Shown here: piece after piece, positions 55,989 through 64,000 of the stretch
Layout of the letters: the number at the start of each line of letters is the position of its first letter
Numbering within the stretch: the stretch's first letter is position 1
Source: Nonomuraea sp. SBT364
Lineage (GTDB): Bacteria; Actinomycetota; Actinomycetes; Streptosporangiales; Streptosporangiaceae
DNA: 64,000 nt
Assembly: GCF_001083785.1 (NCBI RefSeq)
Contig: NZ_LAVL01000026.1
Span: 1-64,000, forward strand
Direction of reading: 5' to 3'
Position numbers and translations under genes: made by a program
Notes under the pieces: model-generated
Seen by the model: only the letters and a program-made list of their open reading frames with translations
Databases searched by the model: none
What the model was told of the DNA's origin: nothing

Positions 55989-57753
55989 TGTCGTCTGCTT
56001 TCTGGTGGCGTCCCTTGAGGAGGAGTCCGGCGAGCCCGACGAAGGTCGCCGTGATGGCGATCTGCAGGCTGGCCAGGGCGGCCACGGAGCCGGTGTTGCC
56101 CTGCACCCACAGTTCGAGCATGGTGGTGCCGATGATGTTGGTGTCGGCCGAGGCCAGGAAGACCGCGGGCGAGTACTCCTTGAGCAGCGTCACGAACGTC
56201 AGGATCAGCGCCCCGGCGAAGGCCGGCCGCAGCAGCGCGGCCAGGATGCGGGTGAACGTGCGCACCCAGTCGGCCCCCGACACGCGGGCGGCGTTGTCCA
56301 GCTCGCGGCCGATCTGCATGATCGACGGCGAGATGGAGCCGAACCCGCTGGGCAGCGCGCGCAGCCCGAACCCGATGATCAGCACCCACAGCGTGCCCTG
56401 GAGCAGGCTGCCCAGCCCGAAGGGGGCGAAGGCCAGCGCCCAGAACAGGCCGATGCCGACGATGATGCCGGGCATCGCCTGCGGGGCGAGCGCCAGATAC
56501 TCCACCGCGCGGCCGAAACGGAAGCTCGACCGCCTGGCCACCATGACCGCCGCCAGCGACAGCACGCTGACCAGGACGGCGCCGATCGCGGCCACCAGCA
56601 GGCTGTTGACGATCGACTGCACGTACACCGGATAGGTGAAGATGCGCTCGTAGTTGTCGCCGGTGAGGCTCTTGAAGGGCGACTGCAGCGGCGTGAACAC
56701 CTGCGTGAACGAGCGGAACACCAGCCCGCCGATGGGGATCAGGGCCCCCATGACGACGTAGAAGGCGATGGCGGCAGCGCTGATCCACTTCAGCCACCCC
56801 AGGTCCAGCGGCCGCGGGCGGGTGGCCTTGCCACGTACGGAGACGAACCGCTGGGCGTTCTTCAGCAGTTTGGCCTGCAGCGCGACCAGGGTGATCGTCA
56901 CCACCAGGATGATCGCCGAGGCCGCGCCCAGCACGCCGTAGTCCGGATTGATCGACTGCAGGCCGTTGCGGTACAGGAACGTGGAGAAGACGTCGATGCC
57001 GACCGGCTGGCCGAACAGCAGCGGCACGCTCAGCGTCTCCACCGACATGCTGATCACCAGGATGGAGCTGTAGACGACGGGCGGGCGCAGCAGCGGCAGG
57101 ATCACCGAGCGCAGGACGCGCAGCGGTCCCGCACCGCACACCTGCGCGGCGGCCTCCAGCGAGGCGTCGCTCTGGCGCAGGGCGTTCGCGCAGAAGGTGT
57201 AGACGATCGGGGCCAGCGCCACGGCCTCGGTGAGTGCCATGCCGGGGATGGTGTACAGGTCCCACGGCAGGAAGCCGAGGACGCGGCGCACCTCGACGCT
57301 GACGAACCCGGCCGGGCCGTACATGGTGATCCAGCCGAAACCGAGGATGAGCGAGGAGATGAAGAACGGCCACTGCATGGCGGCGGCGAAGACGCGGCCG
57401 CCGGGCAGCTTCGTGCGCACCACGATCACCGCCATCGGCACCGCGATGAGCAGGCTGAGCACGGTGGTCAGCCCCGCGAACAGCGCCGTGTTGAGCACGA
57501 CGCGGCCGAATCCCGCCTCGGTGAACAGCCGCACGTAGTTGCCGGCGCCGAGCACGCCGCCCGCCTCGTACAGGGGACGGTCGAGGAAGGACTGGTACAG
57601 CGTCGGCACCACCGGTGCCAGCACCAGCACGGCCAGCAGGAGCAACACGCCGTACTGCAGCCAGCTCTCCCGCGTCAGCCCCAGCGGCCTGCGGTAGCGG
57701 GGCGGGGGATGCGCCGGCGCCGAGCCCCGGCGCGGCGGTGACAGGGTGGTCAT
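55981..57753 (-). CDS. ABC importer permease, fused double domain
   Basis: A 590-residue permease with about twelve helices, formed by two BPD_transp_1 domains in one chain, as in FbpB/ThiP-type transporters. The EAA-type loops are visible in each half (for example EAAAQVCGAGPLRVLRSVIL, and ELDNAARVSGADWVRTFTRI in the second half). It works with the ATPase downstream and the binding protein upstream. A single fused permease means no second membrane subunit is needed. Confidence 0.94.
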   Translation of the reverse strand: MTTLSPPRRGSAPAHPPPRYRRPLGLTRESWLQYGVLLLLAVLVLAPVVPTLYQSFLDRPLYEAGGVLGAGNYVRLFTEAGFGRVVLNTALFAGLTTVLSLLIAVPMAVIVVRTKLPGGRVFAAAMQWPFFISSLILGFGWITMYGPAGFVSVEVRRVLGFLPWDLYTIPGMALTEAVALAPIVYTFCANALRQSDASLEAAAQVCGAGPLRVLRSVILPLLRPPVVYSSILVISMSVETLSVPLLFGQPVGIDVFSTFLYRNGLQSINPDYGVLGAASAIILVVTITLVALQAKLLKNAQRFVSVRGKATRPRPLDLGWLKWISAAAIAFYVVMGALIPIGGLVFRSFTQVFTPLQSPFKSLTGDNYERIFTYPVYVQSIVNSLLVAAIGAVLVSVLSLAAVMVARRSSFRFGRAVEYLALAPQAMPGIIVGIGLFWALAFAPFGLGSLLQGTLWVLIIGFGLRALPSGFGSISPSIMQIGRELDNAARVSGADWVRTFTRILAALLRPAFAGALILTFVTLLKEYSPAVFLASADTNIIGTTMLELWVQGNTGSVAALASLQIAITATFVGLAGLLLKGRHQKADDNA

Positions 57754-57763
57754 CGCATTCCTC

Positions 57764-58922
57764 TCAGCGGCCGAGCAGGCCGTTCCACTTGTCGGTGAAC
57801 GTCTTGACCTCGGCGTCCGGGAGCTTCTCGTACGCGGCGAGAATCACGTTGCTCTCACCCACGGCCGTCACCAGCTCCTGGTAGGTGTGCAGTCCGTCCG
57901 CGGCCGGGACGTCGTCGCGGTAGGAGGTGAGCCCGCCCTCGGCCACCGCCCGCTGACCCTCCTGCGACAGGATGAAGTCGACGAACAGCTTCGAGGTGGC
58001 CGGGTGCGGCGCCTTGGCGGCGATGCCGATGCCGCGCGGCAGCGCGACCGTGCCGTCGTCGAGGAAGGAGATCGCCAGCAGGCCGCCGCTCTTCTCGACC
58101 ACCGGGTACGCCGGGGCGGCGCTGACGAAGAACCCGGCCACGTACTCGCCCGCGATGATCTTCTCCATCTGGGTGCCGGACGAGGTCTCGGGCCTGGCCA
58201 GGGGGAGCACCGACTGCAGGGAGGCCCAGGAGTCCGGGCGGGCGTCGGCGAAGGCGTGCGAGACGGTGAAGCCGAACGCGCCGCTGACGTCCCGTGTAGT
58301 GATCTTGGTCTTGTACTGGGCGGGGTCCTTGGGCCAGGATCGCCGCCAGGCTCTTGAGCCCGGTCGGCTTCTCCGGCAGCAGGGCGGTGTTGTACGCGAT
58401 CGACAGCGGATCGATGGACATCGCGTACACGTTGGGCAGCAGCTCACCGAACTCGGGAAGCTTGTCCTTCTCCGGGGAGGCGTACTCCATCAGCGTGGCC
58501 GGCCGTCCGGCGAAGTCGGCCCACGCCTGGGCGGCGTTCGACACGACCAGGTCGGCCGGCGAGTTGCCGGTGGCCTGCTCGCTGAGTACGCGCTGGAACA
58601 CCTCGTCGCTGTCCAGGTTGTTGGCCGCGATCTTCGTCACCCAGGGGTACTTCTTCTGGAAGTCGCGGAAGATCGGCGCCCAGTTCTCCTGGTCGGTGTT
58701 GGAGTAGATGGTGAGGGTGCCGCCCTCCTTCCTGGACGCCTCGATCAGCCGGCCGTACTCGGCCGGGTAGTACGACGGGGCCTGACCCGTCGCGATCTGG
58801 TTCGGCGGCGGCTCGTTCGGCGCCCCCTCGCCGCTACCGCCACCACCGCCGCATGCCGTGAGCAGACCGAACGCGAGCACGGCGGCGCCGATTGCCCGGA
58901 AAGGGGGGTGGAAGGTGGTCAT
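57764..58922 (-). pseudogene. ABC substrate-binding lipoprotein with one-base frameshift
   Basis: A family-1/FutA-like extracellular binding protein that would be 385 residues. The signal and lipobox are intact (FGLLTACGGGG); the N-lobe contains LTIYSNTDQENWAPIF and DEVFQRVLSEQATGNSPADL. In the middle the frame breaks. The N-terminal frame reads SLAAILAQ and the C-terminal frame resumes at KDPAQYKTKITTRD. Removing one base from the GGG run at 58331-58333 gives SLAAILAKDPAQY, a perfect join. The C-lobe and stop at 57764 are otherwise normal. It may be a sequencing error or a fresh null mutation in the first gene of the operon. Confidence 0.88.
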
Positions 58923-58986
58923 GTGCTTCCTCCTAGATCAGGCGGGGCCGACCAGCCGCCGCCTGCGATTCCGCACACTCTGCTTC

Positions 58987-58996
58987 GTTATAACCT
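58987..58996. promoter_or_regulatory. Candidate GntR operator near the transporter operon
   Basis: GTTATAACCT, matching nine of ten bases of the perfect palindrome at 59110, lies 65 bp upstream of the binding-protein start. Both sites sit in the 224-bp divergent intergenic region. Confidence 0.6.
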
Positions 58997-59109
58997 ATGA
59001 CGTCAACCCTCCGTTTCCGGAATGTGACGTGGCTACGACTGGCATCGCCCTGGTGGCGCCGGGTCGGCGCTGAGCAGGCCGCTTGCCGACAGGCCAGGCG
59101 AGAGGTGTA

Positions 59110-59119
59110 GGTTATAACC
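59110..59119. promoter_or_regulatory. Candidate GntR operator near the regulator gene
   Basis: GGTTATAACC is a perfect 10-bp palindrome 28 bp upstream of the GntR start codon. It is AT-rich in a very GC-rich region, which makes the double occurrence notable. Confidence 0.65.
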
Positions 59120-59146
59120 GTCATCGGGCAACGAGACAGGACAACG

Positions 59147-59860
59147 ATGAGCGAATCAGCGGCCGAGCTCTACACCACCAAGGCGGACTACGCCTACCTC
59201 CGGGTCAAGGAGCTGATCCTGTCCGGGGCGCTGCTGCCCGGCTCGGTCATCGCCCAGGCGCAACTGGCCCGCCAGATCGGCATCAGCACCACTCCCTTGC
59301 GCGAGGCGCTGCGGAGGCTGAAGAGCGAGGGGCTGGTCGAGCTCGACGCCCACCGCGACGCCCGCGTCGCGCCGCTGGCCGCCGAGGAGGCCCGTGACCT
59401 GCTGGAGCTGCGCCGTTCCCTTGACCCGCTCGCGGTCGCGCTGGCCGCCGAACGCCGCACCAAAGCCGACATCGCCGCCATGCGCGCCGCCCACGAAGGT
59501 CTCAGGCCGCTGCCCGGCAACCCCGCCGTCGAGCAGCTCGTCGCCCACCGCAAGTTCCACACCGCCCTCTACTCCGCCTCCCACAACGACCTGCTCATCC
59601 AGACCCTCGACGGGCTGTGGGACAAGGCCGACCGTTACCGCCGCCTCGCCCTGGAGGTCGAGCGCGGCCAGGCGGCCCGCGACCGCAAGGCCGTCGAGCA
59701 CGAGGCCCTGCTGGAGTACGTCATCGCCGGCGACGGGGAGTCGGCCGCGGCCGTCATGCGCGAGCACATCGACACCAGCCTCGGCGCCCAGGCCGCCTGG
59801 CGGCTGCGCAAGCACCACCCGGCGGAGGGCTCCGCCGCCGAGGGCGAGGCCGATGCCTGA
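59147..59860 (+). CDS. GntR-family regulator with FCD domain
   Basis: A 237-residue FadR-subfamily regulator. The winged helix (about 10-75) has IAQAQLARQIGISTTPLREA and SEGLVELDAHRDARVA. The FCD ligand domain (about 80-220) holds metal-binding candidates Asp/His in LVAHRKFHTALY and AVMREHIDTSL. It is divergent from the transport and catabolic operon and overlaps the MFS gene that follows by 8 bp. Likely role: ligand-responsive repressor of the cluster, with a hydroxy acid as inducer. Confidence 0.93.
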   Translation: MSESAAELYTTKADYAYLRVKELILSGALLPGSVIAQAQLARQIGISTTPLREALRRLKSEGLVELDAHRDARVAPLAAEEARDLLELRRSLDPLAVALAAERRTKADIAAMRAAHEGLRPLPGNPAVEQLVAHRKFHTALYSASHNDLLIQTLDGLWDKADRYRRLALEVERGQAARDRKAVEHEALLEYVIAGDGESAAAVMREHIDTSLGAQAAWRLRKHHPAEGSAAEGEADA

Positions 59861-61025
59861 CTTCCGGCATCGGCACGCCGTCCTGCCGGCCCACTCCGCC
59901 GGCACCCAGATCATCACGTTCGTGCTGCGCCCCACCATGTCCTACCGGGCGATCGAGCTGGACGTGCCGTCCGCCTGGCTCGGCGTGCTCGGCGCCAGCT
60001 TCGCCCTCGCGCCGCTGCTGCTGGCCGTGCCCGCCGGGCACGCCGCCGACCGTTACGGCGAGCGGCGCATGGCCGTGGCGGGCGCGCTCTTCCTGACCGC
60101 CGCCGCGATCGCCTTCACCACGATCGGCCACACCGTCGCCGGTCTGGTCGTGGCCGGGATCCTGCTCGGCACCGGACATCTGGGCAGCGTCATCGCCCAG
60201 CAGGCGCTGGTCGCCAACACCACCGAACGCGGCCGCCACGACACCGCCTTCGGCCACTACACCTTCGCCGCCTCGCTCGGCCAGGCCGCCGGCCCGCTGC
60301 TGATCGCCGCGTTCGGCGGCGAGGGCGCGATCCCCGACACCGGCCGCATCTTCGCCGCCTCCTGCGGCCTGGCCCTGCTGCTGCTCGCGCTGTCGGCCCT
60401 GCTCCCGAACCACCCGATCGGCCGCACCGAAGCGGACGGCGGCGACCTGCGGACGCTGCTGAGACTGCCCGGACTCGGGCACGCCCTGCTGACGAGCTGC
60501 GTGGTGCTGGCCGCGGTCGACATCACCCTGGCCTACCTGCCCGCGCTCGGCACCGAGCTCGGGCTGACCGCGGGCGCGGTGGGGCTCCTGCTCACGCTCC
60601 GCGGACTGGCGTCCATGATCTCGCGCTTCTTCCTCGGCCGCCTCGCCCGGGCCGTGGGCCGGCGCCGGCTGCTGGTCGTCAGCACGCTGGGCGCGGCCGC
60701 CGGCATGCTGCTCACGCCGGTGCCCATGCCGTTGTGGCTGCTGGCCGCGCTGCTCGTCGTCGTCGGGTTCGGTCTCGGGGTCGGCCAGCCGCTGACGATG
60801 TCATGGCTGGCCGAGTCCGCACCGGAGGGCATGCGCGGCCGGGCCATGTCGCTGCGACTGGTCGGCAACCGCACCGGCCAGCTCGTCATCCCCGGCGCGG
60901 CGGGCCTCGTCGCCGCCGGCCTCGGCGCAGGCGGAGTCCTGCTCGTGGCCGCGCTCAGCCTCGGCTGGGCCGGCGTGGCCGCCCGGCGGCTTCCCGTCGA
61001 TCCGCGCAAGGGGTTCGACCCATGA
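59853..61025 (+). CDS. MFS transporter
   Basis: A 390-residue permease with about twelve helices. The motif-A loop is AGHAADRYGERRMAV in the first half and LGRLARAVGRRRLLV in the second. Helix segments such as VVAGILLGTGHLGSVIAQQA fit the exporter/sugar-phosphate branch. It is translationally coupled to the GntR regulator. It may be a second uptake route for the cluster's substrate or an exporter of an intermediate. Confidence 0.9.
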   Translation: MPDFRHRHAVLPAHSAGTQIITFVLRPTMSYRAIELDVPSAWLGVLGASFALAPLLLAVPAGHAADRYGERRMAVAGALFLTAAAIAFTTIGHTVAGLVVAGILLGTGHLGSVIAQQALVANTTERGRHDTAFGHYTFAASLGQAAGPLLIAAFGGEGAIPDTGRIFAASCGLALLLLALSALLPNHPIGRTEADGGDLRTLLRLPGLGHALLTSCVVLAAVDITLAYLPALGTELGLTAGAVGLLLTLRGLASMISRFFLGRLARAVGRRRLLVVSTLGAAAGMLLTPVPMPLWLLAALLVVVGFGLGVGQPLTMSWLAESAPEGMRGRAMSLRLVGNRTGQLVIPGAAGLVAAGLGAGGVLLVAALSLGWAGVAARRLPVDPRKGFDP

Positions 61026-61038
61026 CCTCGTCACCGTC

Positions 61039-61065
61039 CCCTGTCCGTGGACCTCGGCGACAGGG
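61039..61065 (+). terminator. Candidate hairpin after MFS gene
   Basis: CCCTGTC (61039-61045) pairs with GACAGGG (61059-61065) around a 13-nt loop, 13 bp after the MFS stop codon. No U tract follows. Confidence 0.45.
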
Positions 61066-61145
61066 CCCCTAGGATGGTCGGCCGGATCCGGTCCCCGTCC
61101 AGCGGGGCCGGCGGCAACCCCGTACGACCCGAGAGGCGGAGCACC

Positions 61146-61838
61146 ATGGCGAGCCGGGACGCCACCGCGCTCGAAGACCCGGTGGGCGCATCGCTGCGCG
61201 GTCACCACGCGCACCTCGCCCGCCGGCGCGGCAAGGCCGCCACCTACCAGCCGGGGGTCGCCACCTTCTCCGCGGTGACCGCCGACGCGGACGAGGGGGA
61301 GTGGGCGGACCTCGCCCGGCTGCTCGGGCGGGGCGAGGTCGCCGACATGTTCAGTGGCGCGGCGACACCGCCGCCGGACTGGGAGCCGGTCTTCGTCCTA
61401 GACGGTCGGCAGATGATCTGGACCGGCGGCGGCCTCCCCGACGACCTCGCCACCGACGTGGCGGAGCTGGGGCCGGACAACGTGCCCGAGATGCTCGACC
61501 TCGTCGCGCGGGCCCAACCGGGGCCGTTCTGGCCGCGCACCCGCGAACTCGGCACCTACCTCGGCATCCGCGACAACGGCATCCTGGTGGCGATGGCGGG
61601 TGAGCGGCTGCGGCCCCCGGGGTGGACCGAGATCAGCGCCGTCTGCACCGCCCCCGAGGCACGCGGGCGCGGACACGCCGCCCGCCTGGTCAGCGCGCTC
61701 GTCGCCCGCATCGTGGCGCGCGGCGAACGCCCCTTCCTGCACGTGGCCGAGGCCAACGCCGGCGCGATCGCCCTCTACGAGCGGCTCGGCTTCGACACCC
61801 GCCGCCCCGTCACCTTCCGCGGGTTCCGCACCCCGTGA
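61146..61838 (+). CDS. GNAT-family N-acetyltransferase
   Basis: A 230-residue acetyltransferase. The acetyl-CoA-binding C-terminal half (FR47-like) has ISAVCTAPEARGRGHAARLVSALV (motif A, Arg/Gly-rich loop) and LHVAEANAGAIALYERLGFDT (motif B). The N-terminal half is a family-specific domain. The ATG at 61146 follows GCGGAG. It stands alone between convergent and tandem neighbours, and the acceptor substrate cannot be told. Confidence 0.9.
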   Translation: MASRDATALEDPVGASLRGHHAHLARRRGKAATYQPGVATFSAVTADADEGEWADLARLLGRGEVADMFSGAATPPPDWEPVFVLDGRQMIWTGGGLPDDLATDVAELGPDNVPEMLDLVARAQPGPFWPRTRELGTYLGIRDNGILVAMAGERLRPPGWTEISAVCTAPEARGRGHAARLVSALVARIVARGERPFLHVAEANAGAIALYERLGFDTRRPVTFRGFRTP

Positions 61839-61898
61839 CGGCCCGGTCGCGTGCGTCGAACATCCGGAGGCAGCCGAGCGCGGGCTGCCGCGGCCGGG

Positions 61899-62588
61899 TC
61901 AGGTCGGCGCGGGGACCGGCGGGGTCTTCGCCCGCGCGATGCGCGCCTTGACGTCGCGGAAGTGCAGCCGCATCGCCTCCCTGGCCGCCTCGGAGTCCCG
62001 GGCGCGCAGCGCCTCGACGATCCGGCGATGGTTGACGACGATCTCCGCGGTCCGCTCCTCCGGCGGGCCGAGCGTCGGCTCGACCTCGTGGTAGACGTCC
62101 CAGAACAGGCCGATCAGCTGCAGCACCAGCTCGTTGCCGCACGACTCGTACAGCAGCGCGTGGAACGCCCGATCGGCTTCCCGGTCCCGGTCCATGCCGT
62201 TGACCAGGGCGTCCAGTACGGCGAGCCGGGTGGGGCTGGTGCTCTGGGCCACCTGGCCGATCAGCCCGGTCTCGAGCAGCTCGCGGACCTCGACCAGATC
62301 GCGCAGCGCGCGGATCCCGCCGCCCGGCCCCGAACGCACCCGGAAGGCGAGTGACGGGGTCATGACGTCGAGCGACGCGTGCCCGACGAACGTCCCATGT
62401 CCGTGCCGGATCTCGACGATGCCCAGGGCCACCAGGGCCCGGACGGCCTCGCGGACGCTGTTGCGGCTCACCCCGAGCAGATCCATCAACTGCACTTCGG
62501 TCGGCATCGGTGACCCGGGGGCCAGTCCGCGCTCGTGGATCAGGGCGACGATGCGCTCCTGAAGCGACGCGCCGTCACGCGTAGGCAT
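61899..62588 (-). CDS. FadR-type GntR regulator
   Basis: A 229-residue regulator. The winged helix shows GSPMPTEVQLMDLLGVSRNSVREA and VEIRHGHGTFVG. The FCD domain follows from about residue 90 with RDLVEVRELLETGLIG and metal-ligand candidates in DRAFHALLY, NHRRIVEAL and MRLHFRDV. It lies downstream of the sialidase gene on the same strand and could control it. A dyad at 62655-62681 lies upstream. Confidence 0.93.
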   Translation of the reverse strand: MPTRDGASLQERIVALIHERGLAPGSPMPTEVQLMDLLGVSRNSVREAVRALVALGIVEIRHGHGTFVGHASLDVMTPSLAFRVRSGPGGGIRALRDLVEVRELLETGLIGQVAQSTSPTRLAVLDALVNGMDRDREADRAFHALLYESCGNELVLQLIGLFWDVYHEVEPTLGPPEERTAEIVVNHRRIVEALRARDSEAAREAMRLHFRDVKARIARAKTPPVPAPT

Positions 62589-62654
62589 GCTGCCTCCAGG
62601 CTCATCGAGGACCTTGCGTCAACATCCCACCTCTCGGTCCCGGAAGGCCAGGCG

Positions 62655-62681
62655 GTGTAGGAGATTTTACGCTGACTACAC
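62655..62681. promoter_or_regulatory. Candidate dyad upstream of FadR-type regulator
   Basis: GTGTAG (62655-62660) and CTACAC (62676-62681) are exact inverted arms around 15 bp, 67 bp upstream of the regulator start. The rest of 62589-62856 shows no gene. Confidence 0.4.
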
Positions 62682-62856
62682 GGTCGGGCCACCGAACGAG
62701 CGAGCCTCGTTCGCCGCCCGTTCAGTACAGGGGAGGTCCAGCGGGTCGCTCCGGACGTAGGATGTCCTTCGACGGCCGGTCGATGGATGCCGTCCACGGC
62801 GGCGACGGCGCCCACGGGGTCCCGGGAGCGCCGCCGCCAGGCGGTTCGCGAGTTCC

Positions 62857-64000
62857 TCAGCTGACGTGGTCGAACGGCAGCCGCAGCCCGAGCCGGCCGC
62901 CGATCGGCAGGTTGCGCTCCCGGATCAGGTCCAGCTCGGCGCCGGAAAGAGCGCGCCGGTAGAGGCGTACCTCGTCGAGCGTGCCGCGGAAGCGGTCCGC
63001 GCCGTCCAGCCGCTGTCCGACGTGGATTCCGTCGAGCCCGAACTCCTTGCCGAGGGTCACCGAACCGGCGGGCGCCTTCGCCGAGGAGACCTGTACGCCG
63101 TCCACCAGCAGCCGGAGCTCACCGCGTACCCGCTGGAGCGCCACGAAATGCCACTGCCCGTCGTTGTACGCGCTCGGCGACTGCACGGTCACGTCGAACC
63201 GGTCGACGGCCAGGACCGCCCGGATCCGGTTGGCGGCCGGCTCGGCGCGCAGCCACAGCGCCGGCGGGTTGGTGCCGCGGTCCACCCGGTGGAACCAGAG
63301 GATCGCGTGCGAGCCGGTCTTCTCCGAGTAGCGGATCCAGGAGGTCAGCGTGAAGTCCCTCGCGCCCAGGTCGATGGAGTCGTCGAAGGCCACCTCCACC
63401 CGGTCGTCCACCCGGTCCAGGGCCAGCCCGCCGCCGAACCGCCCGTCGGTGGTCCGCGCGCCACCGCGGACGTACGCCTCGTTCCGGCCGGGCGACGCGT
63501 CCGGAGTCGTCGGGCCGGGCGCCGGGGGCCCGGGGATGCCGGGCGGGGTGCCGTTCGGCGTCTCCAGGAACGCCTCGTTGAAGCGCGCGTACCGGATCTG
63601 CTCGTACGGCGAGATGTTGCCGGCCTCGTACATCAGGGCCGCCTCGTCGCCGTCCAGACGCACCATGTCGGAGTACGCCGACGGTCCCCAGTGGAAGACC
63701 TTGCCGTCTTCCCAGCTCTCGAAGTGGTCACCCTCGTCGTAGGACGACCGGATCCCCATCGCCTCACGGGCGCCCGGGTGCATCGGCGAGGAGAACAGGA
63801 CACGCCTCTCGCCGAAGCGCAGCAGCGACGCCTGGACGTCGGTCGTCGCTAGCGCCGGCATGGTGCGGAACGGCTCGTCCCACGTCGCGCCGCCGTCGCT
63901 GCTGGTCGCGTACGCCCGGCTGCCCTCGTCGGTGCCGCGCTCGCGGGCCGAGGCGTAGATCCGCCCGTCGGCGAGCTCGACGACGGTGACCTCCTGGGCG
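62857..64000 (-). CDS. Sialidase-like exo-glycosidase with C-terminal LamG domain (5' end outside window)
   Basis: The 3' 381 codons of a larger gene. The upstream part belongs to a sialidase/BNR beta-propeller: an Asp-box TSSDGGATW near 63900, TVVELADGRIYASARERG, and SSYDEGDHFESWEDG. After a Pro/Gly linker (about 63470-63540) a concanavalin-like LamG domain runs to the end, with RFGGGLALDRVDDRVEVAF, DFTLTSWIRYSEK and DEVRLYRRALSGAELD. Such enzymes release terminal sialic or related sugars outside the cell, and the LamG part likely binds glycan. The start and any signal peptide lie beyond 64000. Confidence 0.88.
   Translation of the reverse strand, partial: AQEVTVVELADGRIYASARERGTDEGSRAYATSSDGGATWDEPFRTMPALATTDVQASLLRFGERRVLFSSPMHPGAREAMGIRSSYDEGDHFESWEDGKVFHWGPSAYSDMVRLDGDEAALMYEAGNISPYEQIRYARFNEAFLETPNGTPPGIPGPPAPGPTTPDASPGRNEAYVRGGARTTDGRFGGGLALDRVDDRVEVAFDDSIDLGARDFTLTSWIRYSEKTGSHAILWFHRVDRGTNPPALWLRAEPAANRIRAVLAVDRFDVTVQSPSAYNDGQWHFVALQRVRGELRLLVDGVQVSSAKAPAGSVTLGKEFGLDGIHVGQRLDGADRFRGTLDEVRLYRRALSGAELDLIRERNLPIGGRLGLRLPFDHVS

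Noticed and set aside
61085..61140. Possible SAM-riboswitch-like element (CGGCAACCCC) before the GNAT gene
   Set aside because: Only a short motif matches. The surrounding helices of known SAM classes are not visible and the gene is not linked to methionine metabolism.

Overview
The window is GC-rich throughout, with frequent GTG and TTG starts, dense overlapping operons and a typical actinomycete gene set: PucR, TetR and FCD-type GntR regulators, SpoIIE/PP2C phosphatases, a poly-HAMP hybrid kinase, an EACC1-like protein and an nSTAND-WD40 protein. The most likely source is the chromosome of a filamentous actinomycete; Streptosporangiaceae (Nonomuraea-like) is my inference from gene content. 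I see no rRNA, tRNA, CRISPR array or intact insertion sequence.

Positions 1-6324 are a nitrogen-compound catabolism locus. It has a truncated isochorismatase-type cysteine hydrolase, an NCS1 permease, a divergent PucR regulator, a PuuE/imidase-like polysaccharide deacetylase, an Old Yellow Enzyme flavoprotein and a DUF1989 protein. Positions 6537-13392 hold a TetR/MFS drug-exporter pair that shares an operator, an amidase, the remnant of a sugar transporter, a secreted SGNH hydrolase and a second 14-TM MFS exporter. Positions 13603-15339 hold a MerR-HEAT fusion and its HEAT-repeat partner, headed by a MerR-style dyad. Positions 15363-19707 are a heterodimeric ABC exporter with its TetR repressor and a 22-bp palindromic operator.

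Positions 19852-27848 are the most unusual part. An EACC1-like protein (a component known from NTP-dependent conflict systems) faces a membrane M48 peptidase and a membrane-anchored partner. Next come a TPR protein and a giant HTH-nSTAND-WD40 protein with 14 WD repeats. The nSTAND frame is broken by a 17-bp unit present in three copies; with two copies the frame is exactly restored through Walker B. A frameshifted secreted-protein gene lies beside it.

Positions 28006-37207 encode a beta-carbonic anhydrase and a signalling island: an ANTAR-GAF-PAS-PP2C phosphatase, a 1421-residue poly-HAMP hybrid histidine kinase, a second PP2C phosphatase and a MarR protein. Positions 37260-47306 hold two alpha/beta hydrolases, a secreted protein and an OmpR/histidine-kinase pair. 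They also hold a TAP-like hydrolase, a serine hydrolase, a lipoprotein and a TetR/quinone-oxidoreductase pair. A CCATA-type 11-bp direct repeat occurs both before the OmpR gene and before the lipoprotein gene, which suggests a shared regulon.

Positions 47416-61025 form a catabolic cluster that probably handles a four-carbon sugar acid or related hydroxy acid. One strand carries the ABC uptake system (binding-protein gene broken by one base), an isocitrate/isopropylmalate-type dehydrogenase, an Asp/Glu-racemase-like protein and a four-carbon-acid-sugar kinase. The same strand continues with a class II aldolase, an Ldh2-type dehydrogenase, an ABM-fold protein and aconitase. A divergent GntR-MFS pair faces it, with GGTTATAACC sites in the intergenic gap. 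The window ends with a GNAT acetyltransferase, a FadR-type regulator and the 3' part of a sialidase-LamG gene that runs off the edge.
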